The notes beneath the pieces are model-generated. The model was not told the DNA's origin and did not search any database. It was given only the letters and a program-made list of their open reading frames with translations. A DNA stretch of 64,000 nucleotides from Bordetella bronchialis (GTDB lineage: Bacteria; Pseudomonadota; Gammaproteobacteria; Burkholderiales; Burkholderiaceae_B), in contig NZ_CP016170.1 in assembly GCF_001676705.1 (NCBI RefSeq), positions 496,001 through 560,000 on the forward strand, written 5' to 3'. Made by a program: the position numbers and the translations under genes. Positions 16,912 through 24,409 of the stretch are shown piece after piece. The stretch's first letter is position 1, and each line of letters opens with the position of its first letter.

Positions 16912-18405
16912 TCAGGACGCTATCCAGACCGCCTTCCAATCCATGTATTTATCGAAGGCATGCAGGGACTTGTCGCGCCCGAAGCCCGACTGCCTGAATC
17001 CGCCGAATGGCGCGGACATATTGCCACGGTCGAAGCAATTCACCCACACCACGCCGGCCCGCAGCTGCTGGGCGGCCCGATGGGCGCGTCCCACGTCTCC
17101 CGTCCATACCGCCGCCGCCAGTCCATAGATGGTGTCATTGGCGATACGGATGGCCTCGTCGAAATCCGTGACGGTGATGGCCGATAGCACCGGCCCGAAG
17201 ATCTCGTCCCGGGCGATGCGCATATCGTTGCGGACGTCGCCGAAGACCGTGGGCTCGATGAACCAGCCGCCGCTATCCGCGCGCGCCGGCTTGCCGCCCA
17301 GGACCAGCCGCGCGCCGTCGGCCCGCCCTGCGTCGATATAGGACATGACGCGTTCGTGCTGTGCCTGGCTGACGATCGCGCCCATGCGGGTCGCGGGATC
17401 GAGGGGGTCGCCAGGCACCAGCTCGCGCCCGACGGCGGCGACTTTCTCCAGCAGGGCGTCGCGTATGGGGGCCTCGACGATCAGGCGCGAGCCGGCATTG
17501 CACACCTGCCCGCTGTTGTTGAAGATGCCCAGCGCCACGGCGCGCGCCGCCGCATCCAGGTCGGGGCAGTCGGCCAGCACGATGTGCGGGCTCTTGCCTC
17601 CGCATTCCAGGCCCACGCGCTTGATATTGGACTGTCCGGCGTACTGCATGAATAATTTGCCGACTTCCGTGGAGCCGGTGAATCCCACGGCGTCCACATC
17701 CATGTGCAGCCCGAGCGCGCGGCCCGCGGTTTCGCCATAGCCGGGCAGCACGTTCAGTACGCCGGGCGGCAGGCCGGCTTCCGTCGCCAGCCCGGCGATG
17801 CGGATCGCGGTCAGCGGCGATTGCTCGGCCGGCTTCAGGATGACGGAGTTGCCGGCCGCCAGGGCAGGCCCCAGCTTCCACGACGCCATCGACAAGGGGT
17901 AGTTCCAGGGCACGACGGCTGCCACCACGCCCAGCGGCTCGCGCACGATCATGGTGGTCATGTTGGGGGCGGACGGCGCCATCTCGCCATAGAGCTTGTC
18001 GATAGCCTCGGCGTACCACTGGATGCAGCCGGCGGAACTGACGATGTCGCCGTTATAGGCGTTGGCGATGGGCTTGCCCACATCGAGCGATTCCAGCAGC
18101 GCGAGTTCCTCGCGGTGCACCATCATCAGTTCGGCCAGTTTCAGCAGGACTTGCTTGCGTTCGGCCGGCGCGCGGCGCGACCACACGCCGGACTCGAAGG
18201 CCCGGCGGGCCGCGGCCACGGCCAGATCGACGTCCGCCGTATCGCACGCGGCGATCTGCGCGATTTCCTGGCCGGTCGCCGGGTTGACGCTGGGAAAGGT
18301 CGCACCCGATAGTGCCGGGCGGTACTGGCCGTCGATGAAGGCTCGCCATTCGGGTTGGCACCGCGCGGCGCGCGCGGTCCATTCTGCTTTGCCGGGGATA
18401 TTCAA
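16912..18405 (-). CDS. Aldehyde dehydrogenase (PuuC/BetB-like)
   Basis: The 497-residue NAD(P)-dependent enzyme oxidises an aldehyde to the acid. Seen are the cofactor motif GFTGSTEVGKLF, the catalytic glutamate in LECGGKSPHIVLADC, the catalytic cysteine in NSGQVCNAGSRL, and the C-terminal FGGFRQSGFGRDKS. Closest groups by eye are gamma-glutamyl-gamma-aminobutyraldehyde dehydrogenase and related amino-aldehyde dehydrogenases. It is the first gene of the long leftward operon, facing the LysR gene, which agrees with breakdown of an imported amine. Confidence 0.9.
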   Translation of the reverse strand: MNIPGKAEWTARAARCQPEWRAFIDGQYRPALSGATFPSVNPATGQEIAQIAACDTADVDLAVAAARRAFESGVWSRRAPAERKQVLLKLAELMMVHREELALLESLDVGKPIANAYNGDIVSSAGCIQWYAEAIDKLYGEMAPSAPNMTTMIVREPLGVVAAVVPWNYPLSMASWKLGPALAAGNSVILKPAEQSPLTAIRIAGLATEAGLPPGVLNVLPGYGETAGRALGLHMDVDAVGFTGSTEVGKLFMQYAGQSNIKRVGLECGGKSPHIVLADCPDLDAAARAVALGIFNNSGQVCNAGSRLIVEAPIRDALLEKVAAVGRELVPGDPLDPATRMGAIVSQAQHERVMSYIDAGRADGARLVLGGKPARADSGGWFIEPTVFGDVRNDMRIARDEIFGPVLSAITVTDFDEAIRIANDTIYGLAAAVWTGDVGRAHRAAQQLRAGVVWVNCFDRGNMSAPFGGFRQSGFGRDKSLHAFDKYMDWKAVWIAS

Positions 18406-18523
18406 GGGGCAGTCCTCCCATGGATCTCGCGGTGACGCGATCGATATGCGTTGCAGTGTAGGAAGGTCGGCTCATAATATCCAATACAGGTTTGGCAGCT
18501 TCTTCCTTCCAAAAAGTTATGGG
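18406..18523. promoter_or_regulatory. Divergent promoter region, aldehyde dehydrogenase / LysR
   Basis: The 118 bases between the two start codons contain an AT-rich core (CATAATATCCAATAC, about 18471-18485). On either side lie GGAAGG (about 18461) and CCTTCC (about 18505), an inverted pair about 40 bases apart. A LysR-type regulator usually binds between itself and its target operon, so this is the expected control site. Exact -35/-10 positions were not fixed. Confidence 0.45.
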
Positions 18524-19444
18524 ATGCCCGATATGTTGAATGTGCGTCACCTGGAGATCTTCCGCGCGGTGGTCCAGACCGGATCGGTGTCCGCGGCGGG
18601 GCGCATGCTGTATATCTCGCAGCCGGCGGTGACCAAGACGCTGCGCCTGCTGGAGGGAGAGCTGGGCTTGACGCTATTCCAGCGCGTGAAGGGCCGGCTG
18701 CTATGCACGCCGGAAGCCGATGCGCTGATGCCGGAAGTCGAGCGGCTGTTCGGCAGCGTCGAGTCGGTGCGGCAGGCGGCGCTGGAGATCCGGCAAGGCG
18801 TGCGGGGCCGCATTACGGTCGCTTCCGTTTCCACCTTATCGATGTCCGTGGTTGCCCAGGCCGTGGAGGTCTTCCACCGGCGCCATCCGCAGGTCCAGTT
18901 CGATGTGCGCGCGCTGCCGACGCGGCACGTGATCGAGTACGTGGGCACCAGCCAGGTCGATATGGGTATCGTCGATGTCCCCACGCCGGCGACATCGCTC
19001 GAAGTGGAAGAGATCTGCAAGAGCGAGGTCGTCTGCGTGCTGCATCGCGATCATCCCCTGGCCGCGCATGCCCGGCTGACGCCGGAGCTGCTGGCCGCCT
19101 GGCCCGTCGTGACTTTCGTGGACGATACGTTCACGGGCTTCCGGCTGCGGGAAGCCTTTCGCGAGCGCGGCGTGCCCTACGACACCGCGCTGGTATCGAA
19201 CAGTACCGCCACGCTTTGCGCGATGGTGCAGGCGCTGAACGCCGTGGCGCTGGTGGACCACTTCATCCTGATGACGCCGGCGTTTCCCGATCTGGTCATG
19301 CGGCGCTTTTCGCCGCGCATCGATATGCGGCCGCGCTTCCTGTTTTCGCCGATGCGGCCCCGCTCGGCCATCGTCGCGCAGTTCGCCGACGCCATCCGCA
19401 CCGCGGCACGCACCGCGGTGCGGCGCTTGTCGCGGCCGGGCTAG
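18524..19444 (+). CDS. LysR-family transcriptional regulator
   Basis: The 306-residue protein begins MPDMLNVRHLEIFRAV with the LysR winged HTH (SVSAAGRMLYISQPAVTKTL, residues about 20-40) and continues with an effector-binding domain (VVAQAVEVFHRRHPQVQFDV). A second ATG at 18533 gives an equally plausible start. It is divergent from the leftward catabolic operon and is its likely activator. The effector is probably the imported substrate or its product (inference). Confidence 0.92.
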   Translation: MPDMLNVRHLEIFRAVVQTGSVSAAGRMLYISQPAVTKTLRLLEGELGLTLFQRVKGRLLCTPEADALMPEVERLFGSVESVRQAALEIRQGVRGRITVASVSTLSMSVVAQAVEVFHRRHPQVQFDVRALPTRHVIEYVGTSQVDMGIVDVPTPATSLEVEEICKSEVVCVLHRDHPLAAHARLTPELLAAWPVVTFVDDTFTGFRLREAFRERGVPYDTALVSNSTATLCAMVQALNAVALVDHFILMTPAFPDLVMRRFSPRIDMRPRFLFSPMRPRSAIVAQFADAIRTAARTAVRRLSRPG

Positions 19445-19599
19445 GGTGGGGCCGGTCTATGGGCGCTCCGCCGTGCGGCGCGGCATGTGAAGGCGCCCGC
19501 CCGACGGATGGGCAAGCCGGGGCATGCCTGCCCACGCCACGGACCGGCATGCGGGCCATGCTCATCCACGTAGCGCTTGGAGCTGCGGCCGGCGCTTGC

Positions 19600-19605
19600 T
19601 ATAAG
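19600..19605 (+). promoter_or_regulatory. -10 element of lipoprotein gene 1
   Basis: TATAAG is followed by AACGGCTG; the same block TATAAA-AACGGCTG stands before the second lipoprotein gene at 24135. Conservation between the two copies, 30-36 bases before each start codon, supports a real promoter. Confidence 0.55.
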
Positions 19606-19635
19606 AACGGCTGTCATCGATTGTGGGTATGGGAC

Positions 19636-19926
19636 ATGTCCGTTCGAACGTTGAGCCGCCGCGTGGCGGCGCTGGGCCTGATGGCGCTGATATCGGCCTG
19701 TTCCTCTACGAGTCCCAAGCCCTCCGAGACCGGTTCGGCGGCGCCTGACAAACCGGCCCCCACCGCGCAAGCCGCCCCGGCCGGCGACCAGTGCAAAGGG
19801 ATACGAAGCCGGTGCATCTTCGAAGGCTCCTACGAGGCCGGAGAACGGAATTACGCGGAACAAGAAGCCAAGCGGCTGAACATCGCCGAGCTACAACGGC
19901 TGCGACGCATCCTGGGCCAGCAATAG
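19636..19926 (+). CDS. Small lipoprotein, copy 1
   Basis: The 96-residue protein has a signal peptide with lipobox LISAC (cleavage before the Cys at about residue 22) and a Ser/Pro/Ala-rich linker. The C-terminal module reads QCKGIRSRCIFEGSYEAGER, then NYAEQEAKRLN. The same module ends the protein at 24170, so the two are paralogues. The two conserved cysteines around IRSRC could form a disulfide. The function is unknown; it is likely anchored in the outer membrane by default sorting. Confidence 0.8.
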   Translation: MSVRTLSRRVAALGLMALISACSSTSPKPSETGSAAPDKPAPTAQAAPAGDQCKGIRSRCIFEGSYEAGERNYAEQEAKRLNIAELQRLRRILGQQ

Positions 19927-20038
19927 GCAATAGGATGGGCGGCTCCCGACAGGGGCCTGGCGCCCGGAGTCTTGAGACTATCCTCGTTCGCGACCGCCGC
20001 GCGTGGACCCGGACACACGGAGGGCGGACGAGGCGGCA

Positions 20039-20377
20039 TCAGTTCGGCGCGGGGTATTTCTTGCTGTTGGCCTGCATCTTCCGCGTGATGGCCTCGTTCA
20101 GATCCACTTTCAGGACGCTGCACAGCCTTATCAGATAGAGCGCGACATCCGCCAGCTCATCGCGGACCGCACGCGCCGTCGCGGGATCATCGGCGACGGT
20201 CCGCGATTGTTCTTCCGTCAGCCACTGGAAGATCTCCACCAGTTCTCCCACTTCGCCCGTCAGCGCCATCGCCAGGTTCTTGGGCGAATGGAAGCGATTC
20301 CAGTCGCGTTCGTCCGCGAAGTCCTGGAGCGCGGTTTCCAGGGCGGATGTGTCGATCAAAGGTTTTTCTTTTGGCAT
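20039..20377 (-). CDS. MazG-type nucleotide pyrophosphohydrolase
   Basis: The 112-residue all-alpha NTP-PPase has the metal-binding pattern EVGELVEIFQW followed about 25 residues later by RDELADVALYLIRLC, the ExxE...ExxD signature. Its size and the HSPKNLAMALTGEVGEL opening are those of dCTPase/RS21-C6-like (DCTPP1) house-cleaning enzymes. These hydrolyse non-canonical or excess dNTPs to dNMP and pyrophosphate. It is the next gene after the DUF2075 gene, six bases from its stop, and may be read through from it. Confidence 0.9.
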   Translation of the reverse strand: MPKEKPLIDTSALETALQDFADERDWNRFHSPKNLAMALTGEVGELVEIFQWLTEEQSRTVADDPATARAVRDELADVALYLIRLCSVLKVDLNEAITRKMQANSKKYPAPN

Positions 20378-20383
20378 ATGGCG

Positions 20384-22255
20384 TCAGTCCAAGCGGCTTT
20401 GGAAAAATTTGCGAGTATCGTCGTCAACGAAGTAAACGTAGCAGCCTTTAATTCCTCGCGTGAAGAGCACTCGGTAGGTGTTTTTCACGAGGTCGAGGAA
20501 ACGCTCCTTGCCTCGTTTCACGACGCTGTCGAACGAGCGAGTTTTGTCGCCAATCCATTCGTTGGTATTCCAGTCGTATCGCAAGTCCTGCCCGAAAATG
20601 ATGCCGACATAGTCGAACTCGAAGCCTTGGGCGGTATATACGCAGCCTACCTGATCCAATCCGCCGGAGCTTGAAGCCCAGAAGTTTGACTTCGGGATAT
20701 TCCTGGCGAGTCTGCCCGCGTCTGGCTGGGCGTTCCATGGCATCGACCAGTCGCCGATTCGTACGTCAGGCACCAGTGTTCCATCGGCATTCGGCTTGGA
20801 CCATGGCCAGCAAAATCCCGCTACCAAGCGCGCGCTGCCCACTTGTGCTTTTTCCCGGATTCTCTGTTCCAGTTCGCCGACGGTGTCAATGATGCGGAAT
20901 TCGTAGGGATCGTCACGTCTCCACAAGACGTTGGCTGTGCGGCGTATACCCAAGGTGTTGTCTACCCAATTGACGAATCCGTCAGAGCCGCTGCACCGGA
21001 ATTGAGCGTCGAGCTCGTACTCCAGGAGCTTCGCGTTGGCGCGTTTCGCCCCGTCGCGGATGAGATCCGAACTTCCTACTTCCCCGGGGCGTACCACTTG
21101 CCGATCATCGATGAAGAAGACGCTGACGCGCGCTGGGGCTATCAGTTCATCGATTTGCGGTAAACCGGACCAGTCGTTCGCCTTCGTGAAACGGTCTTTG
21201 CTTGCTTCACGGATGCGGTGCGCTTCGTCCAGGATGAGCGCGTCGAAATGGTTCGGTGGAAGTTCGCCGCGTTTATTCACATTGAAATAATTGAATTGCG
21301 CCGCGGCACGGCTGCCGACAATTCTGCGCATGTTTTCCGTAAAGGCCTTGGACCCTGTCAGATGCATCACGTTCAGGCCGTCTCCCGAGAGCCTTCCGAG
21401 CAGATGCAGGGCGATGACTGACTTACCGGTGCCCGGCCCACCATGCACGAGAACCACGGTCTTCTTGAGCTTGCCGGCCTTGGCCCCTTCGCGGACTTCC
21501 GCGAGCACCTTTGCGAAGATGACCTGTTGATTATCGAGCAACACGTACGACTGCTGGTCCGCAATTACTTTCGAAGTGTGCTCCAGCAACTTCTTGCTCG
21601 GCGCATATCGGCTTTTCAGGATCATGTCCAGGACCGGCTCACCACGACCGCCCCCGACGTGGCGCCTCATGTATGAGACGAGGTCGTCTTGCTGATCCCC
21701 CGAGAAGGCAGGGTAACGGGCCAAGATTCGCGAGTGTCTTGCAGCATATATTTCGTTGGCGGGATCGAAACTCAGATTGTGCAGAAAGGCGCAGGACCGC
21801 AGTTCGACGTCCCCTTGTATGAAGACAGAATGCATGTCTCGAAGATATTCTTCATACTGTCCCACTTGGCGAGAGGGGTGCAGAATATCTTTCTTGCTCC
21901 CGGCGACCCATGTCGTTACGCAGTCTTCCGCGTTTGACTCTTCCACTTCGCTCCACTGTTTTAATTCGACGATCACAGAGCTACAACGACCTTCGTCGGT
22001 ATGGCCGGTAACCATGCAATCCAGTCGGCGACTGGACAGTGGAAGTTGGTACTCGAGCAGGATGCCGTGGTCCATGAAGTCCCCCTCTTGAAGCGTGTAC
22101 GCCATCCGAAAAAGCGAGTTCTGCCACGCTTGGACTTCCTGGGTAGATGGCTTGTAATGGAAGGCGTCCAGGAATGCCTTTTCCAGCCTGCTTGCAATGC
22201 CATTTCGGGTGGCGCTGGTAATGAAGTCCCTTGATGTACCGACGTAGAGCTGCAT
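20384..22255 (-). CDS. DUF2075 helicase-like ATPase with nuclease-like N-terminus
   Basis: The 623-residue protein combines two parts. Residues about 60-150 contain E68, D79 (RRLDCMV) and E97-x-K99 (VIVELKQW), the E...D...ExK order of PD-(D/E)XK nucleases. From about 260 comes a DUF2075 superfamily 1-like ATPase with Walker A GGPGTGKS (272-279), Walker B LILDEAHR (340-347), ELDAQFRCSGSDGFVNWVD, VYTAQGFEFDYVGIIFG and NTYRVLFTRGIKGCYVYF. Start ATG 22255 fits the family (MQLYVGTSRDF). Base composition is clearly richer in A and T than the neighbours, a sign of transfer. It diverges from a Fic gene. A role in defence or RNA/DNA processing is inferred, not shown. Confidence 0.82.
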   Translation of the reverse strand: MQLYVGTSRDFITSATRNGIASRLEKAFLDAFHYKPSTQEVQAWQNSLFRMAYTLQEGDFMDHGILLEYQLPLSSRRLDCMVTGHTDEGRCSSVIVELKQWSEVEESNAEDCVTTWVAGSKKDILHPSRQVGQYEEYLRDMHSVFIQGDVELRSCAFLHNLSFDPANEIYAARHSRILARYPAFSGDQQDDLVSYMRRHVGGGRGEPVLDMILKSRYAPSKKLLEHTSKVIADQQSYVLLDNQQVIFAKVLAEVREGAKAGKLKKTVVLVHGGPGTGKSVIALHLLGRLSGDGLNVMHLTGSKAFTENMRRIVGSRAAAQFNYFNVNKRGELPPNHFDALILDEAHRIREASKDRFTKANDWSGLPQIDELIAPARVSVFFIDDRQVVRPGEVGSSDLIRDGAKRANAKLLEYELDAQFRCSGSDGFVNWVDNTLGIRRTANVLWRRDDPYEFRIIDTVGELEQRIREKAQVGSARLVAGFCWPWSKPNADGTLVPDVRIGDWSMPWNAQPDAGRLARNIPKSNFWASSSGGLDQVGCVYTAQGFEFDYVGIIFGQDLRYDWNTNEWIGDKTRSFDSVVKRGKERFLDLVKNTYRVLFTRGIKGCYVYFVDDDTRKFFQSRLD

Positions 22256-22563
22256 TGAAGGCTTGCCTTTATGTGGTTCTGACGGTGCTGCACTGAGGGC
22301 GGGTCGCCCGCAACGTTCGGCACGTGGCGGTTCCCGAGGCGGCAGCCTCCACGCGTGCACGCTGACCCCGCATACGCGTGGGCGCGATGTTACGAGCTGC
22401 TACTTATATATTAACGATCATTGCGAGCGCGTCGTCCCTGTGCCGCTTGCCGACAACGTCCAAGCCGTTGCCGTGTCAAAATCGCGGGAAACTCGGGCCG
22501 CCGTGCTTTTTTTGTGTAACATCGGCGAAATTGTGCTAAATCAGTTCGGTTCGCGAGGATTCC
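22256..22563. promoter_or_regulatory. 308-base divergent region, helicase / Fic genes
   Basis: No gene is seen. A short AT-rich patch TACTTATATATTAACG (22401-22416) may hold the leftward promoter. For the Fic gene a possible promoter is TTGTGT (22512-22517) and CTAAAT (22536-22541), spaced 18, with ribosome site GAGGA before ATG 22564. Near the helicase gene lie two inverted repeats: GAGGC-GGCA-GCCTC (22336-22349) and CCACGCGT/ACGCGTGG with 17 bases between (22349-22381). They could be operators or leader structures. Confidence 0.45.
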
Positions 22564-24111
22564 ATGCGCGTCGGCTTTAACGCTCTTCAAGAACGCTACG
22601 CCGTCGCCCTGGCGCAGCCGCTGCGCGTCGAATCCACTATCGGCTCCGTTCGGGTTCGCCGCGAGACCGGCGGGCATATCGAAAACCAGTATCCGCCGGG
22701 CTATCGGCCGCCGGACGATTTCGCGGGACATTTCGAATTCGGCTTGAAGCACGAAGAGATCCACCTGGAATTCTTCGCTCGTCTGTTCGCGGCAACCGGG
22801 CCCGGGCCGCTTCAAGAGTGGTGCCTGCGTGAACGGGCCGGCAAGCATGCGCGACGGGCGGGTTTTCTGTACGAATGGCTGACGGGCAAGCGGCTCGATG
22901 TGCCAGATGCAAGAGCTGGGCGCTATGTGGATGTGCTTCCACAGGAAGGCTACCTGACACGTGCGCAACCGTTGCGGGTCCGCAGGTGGCGGGTCAACCA
23001 TAATCTGCCCGGGACCCCCCACTTTTGTCCTTTAGTCCGCCGTACGGCCGCCGCTCAAAATGCGTTGCGTTTCGATCTCGGTGTAGCTTTGGCGGAGCTA
23101 GACCGTGCCTTCGGTGCTGATGTGCTGATGCGTACGGCCAGCTGGCTTACGTTCAAGGAGTCCCGTGCGAGCTTTTTGATCGAACGCGAGGCGGACCAGG
23201 CGGACAGGATCCAGCGGTTTGCGCACGTCATTGCCGAGCACTGCGGCCATATCGCCGATCCGCTCAGTAATGACAGTCTGTATATCCTTCAGGGGGGTAT
23301 TCTTGGTCGCGACGCCATGGGTCTGGGCCTGCGGCGCTCCCCTGTTTTTGTCGGGCAAGCCACGATGCGCGATGACATCGTGCATTACATCGCGCCCCAT
23401 TACGACGATGTGCCATGCATGCTCGAAGGGCTCAAGGAGTTCGAGATATCGACCCGAGGAGCCGAATCTATTGCACGCGCTGCGGTGGTGGCCTTTGCTT
23501 TCGTGTACATCCATCCGATGCGTGACGGCAATGGCCGCATTCACCGTTTCCTGATCAACGATACCCTGGTGCGCGACAAGGCGGTTCCCGACGGTGTCAT
23601 CCTGCCTGTGTCGGCCACCATTACAAGCTCCATCGATTTCCGAGCTGGTTACGATCGAACGTTGGAGGTGTTTTCGCGTCCCTTCATGAGGCGCTACGTC
23701 TCGGAGTACCGGTTCGGGAAGGTGACGACGTATGAGGACGGCACGCGAAGCAATCTGTTGTTCGATGCGTATGAGGATGCGCGCTTTGCATGGCGCTATC
23801 CGGATCTCACGGAGCATGTCCTCTACACCGCGCGGGTGGTGGAACACACCATACGCACGGAGATGGCGGATGAGGCCCGTGTGCTGGCCACCTTCCAGTT
23901 GGCCCAGGAGCGCCTCAAGGACGTGTTGGAGATGCCAAGTCAGGATGCGAACCGGGTAATACGGTCGATAAAGCAGAACGGATGGCGTGTGTCCGGAAAG
24001 CTGAAGGGAGAGTACCCTCGCTTGGAGGACGAAAGCACCGCACAGCGGGTGGTGGAGGCCGTGCGTTCCGCTTTCGAGGAGCAAGCGGAAGAAGGCCGGA
24101 CAGCCGGCTGA
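22564..24111 (+). CDS. Fic-domain protein
   Basis: The 515-residue protein has a central Fic domain whose core motif is HPMRDGNGRIHR starting at His317, matching HxFx(D/E)GNGRxxR apart from Met for Phe. Fic enzymes usually transfer AMP or another nucleotide group to a target hydroxyl. An upstream helix KESRASFLIERE (S203...E207) resembles the self-inhibitory SxxxE(G/N) helix but has Arg208 in place of Gly/Asn. About 190 N-terminal residues and 120 C-terminal residues show no domain I can name. It faces the DUF2075 helicase gene. Target and antitoxin, if any, are unknown. Confidence 0.85.
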   Translation: MRVGFNALQERYAVALAQPLRVESTIGSVRVRRETGGHIENQYPPGYRPPDDFAGHFEFGLKHEEIHLEFFARLFAATGPGPLQEWCLRERAGKHARRAGFLYEWLTGKRLDVPDARAGRYVDVLPQEGYLTRAQPLRVRRWRVNHNLPGTPHFCPLVRRTAAAQNALRFDLGVALAELDRAFGADVLMRTASWLTFKESRASFLIEREADQADRIQRFAHVIAEHCGHIADPLSNDSLYILQGGILGRDAMGLGLRRSPVFVGQATMRDDIVHYIAPHYDDVPCMLEGLKEFEISTRGAESIARAAVVAFAFVYIHPMRDGNGRIHRFLINDTLVRDKAVPDGVILPVSATITSSIDFRAGYDRTLEVFSRPFMRRYVSEYRFGKVTTYEDGTRSNLLFDAYEDARFAWRYPDLTEHVLYTARVVEHTIRTEMADEARVLATFQLAQERLKDVLEMPSQDANRVIRSIKQNGWRVSGKLKGEYPRLEDESTAQRVVEAVRSAFEEQAEEGRTAG

Positions 24112-24134
24112 AAATGGCCGCACCTCGCGTCTGT

Positions 24135-24140
24135 TATAAA
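24135..24140 (+). promoter_or_regulatory. -10 element of lipoprotein gene 2
   Basis: TATAAA followed by AACGGCTG repeats the promoter block found before lipoprotein gene 1 (19600). It lies 24 bases after the Fic stop codon and 30 bases before ATG 24170. Confidence 0.55.
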
Positions 24141-24169
24141 AACGGCTGGCTTTTCGTAGGGTAGGGAAG

Positions 24170-24409
24170 ATGTCGATTCAAACCTGGTGCCGTTGCGGCG
24201 TGTCGCTATTTCTTGTCGCGGTCGTTGCGGGATGTTCGTCCGGCGGATCCGGGAGCAAGTCCGCGGCTGGCGACGATTGCAAGTGGCTGCGCAGCAGGTG
24301 CCTGTACGAAGGCTCGTATGACCCGGGCGAACGCGACTACGCCGAGCAGGAAGCCAAGCGCTTGAACGCCGCGGAATCGCAGCGGCTTATGCGGAACTGG
24401 GGTCAATAA
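24170..24409 (+). CDS. Small lipoprotein, copy 2
   Basis: The 79-residue lipoprotein has a signal peptide with lipobox VVAGC (Cys about residue 22), a short Gly/Ser linker, and the C-terminal module DCKWLRSRCLYEGSYDPGER, then DYAEQEAKRLN. It is a paralogue of the protein at 19636 and lacks that protein's longer Pro/Ala linker. Its last 23 bases overlap the 3' end of the PucR-type gene on the other strand. Function unknown. Confidence 0.8.
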   Translation: MSIQTWCRCGVSLFLVAVVAGCSSGGSGSKSAAGDDCKWLRSRCLYEGSYDPGERDYAEQEAKRLNAAESQRLMRNWGQ

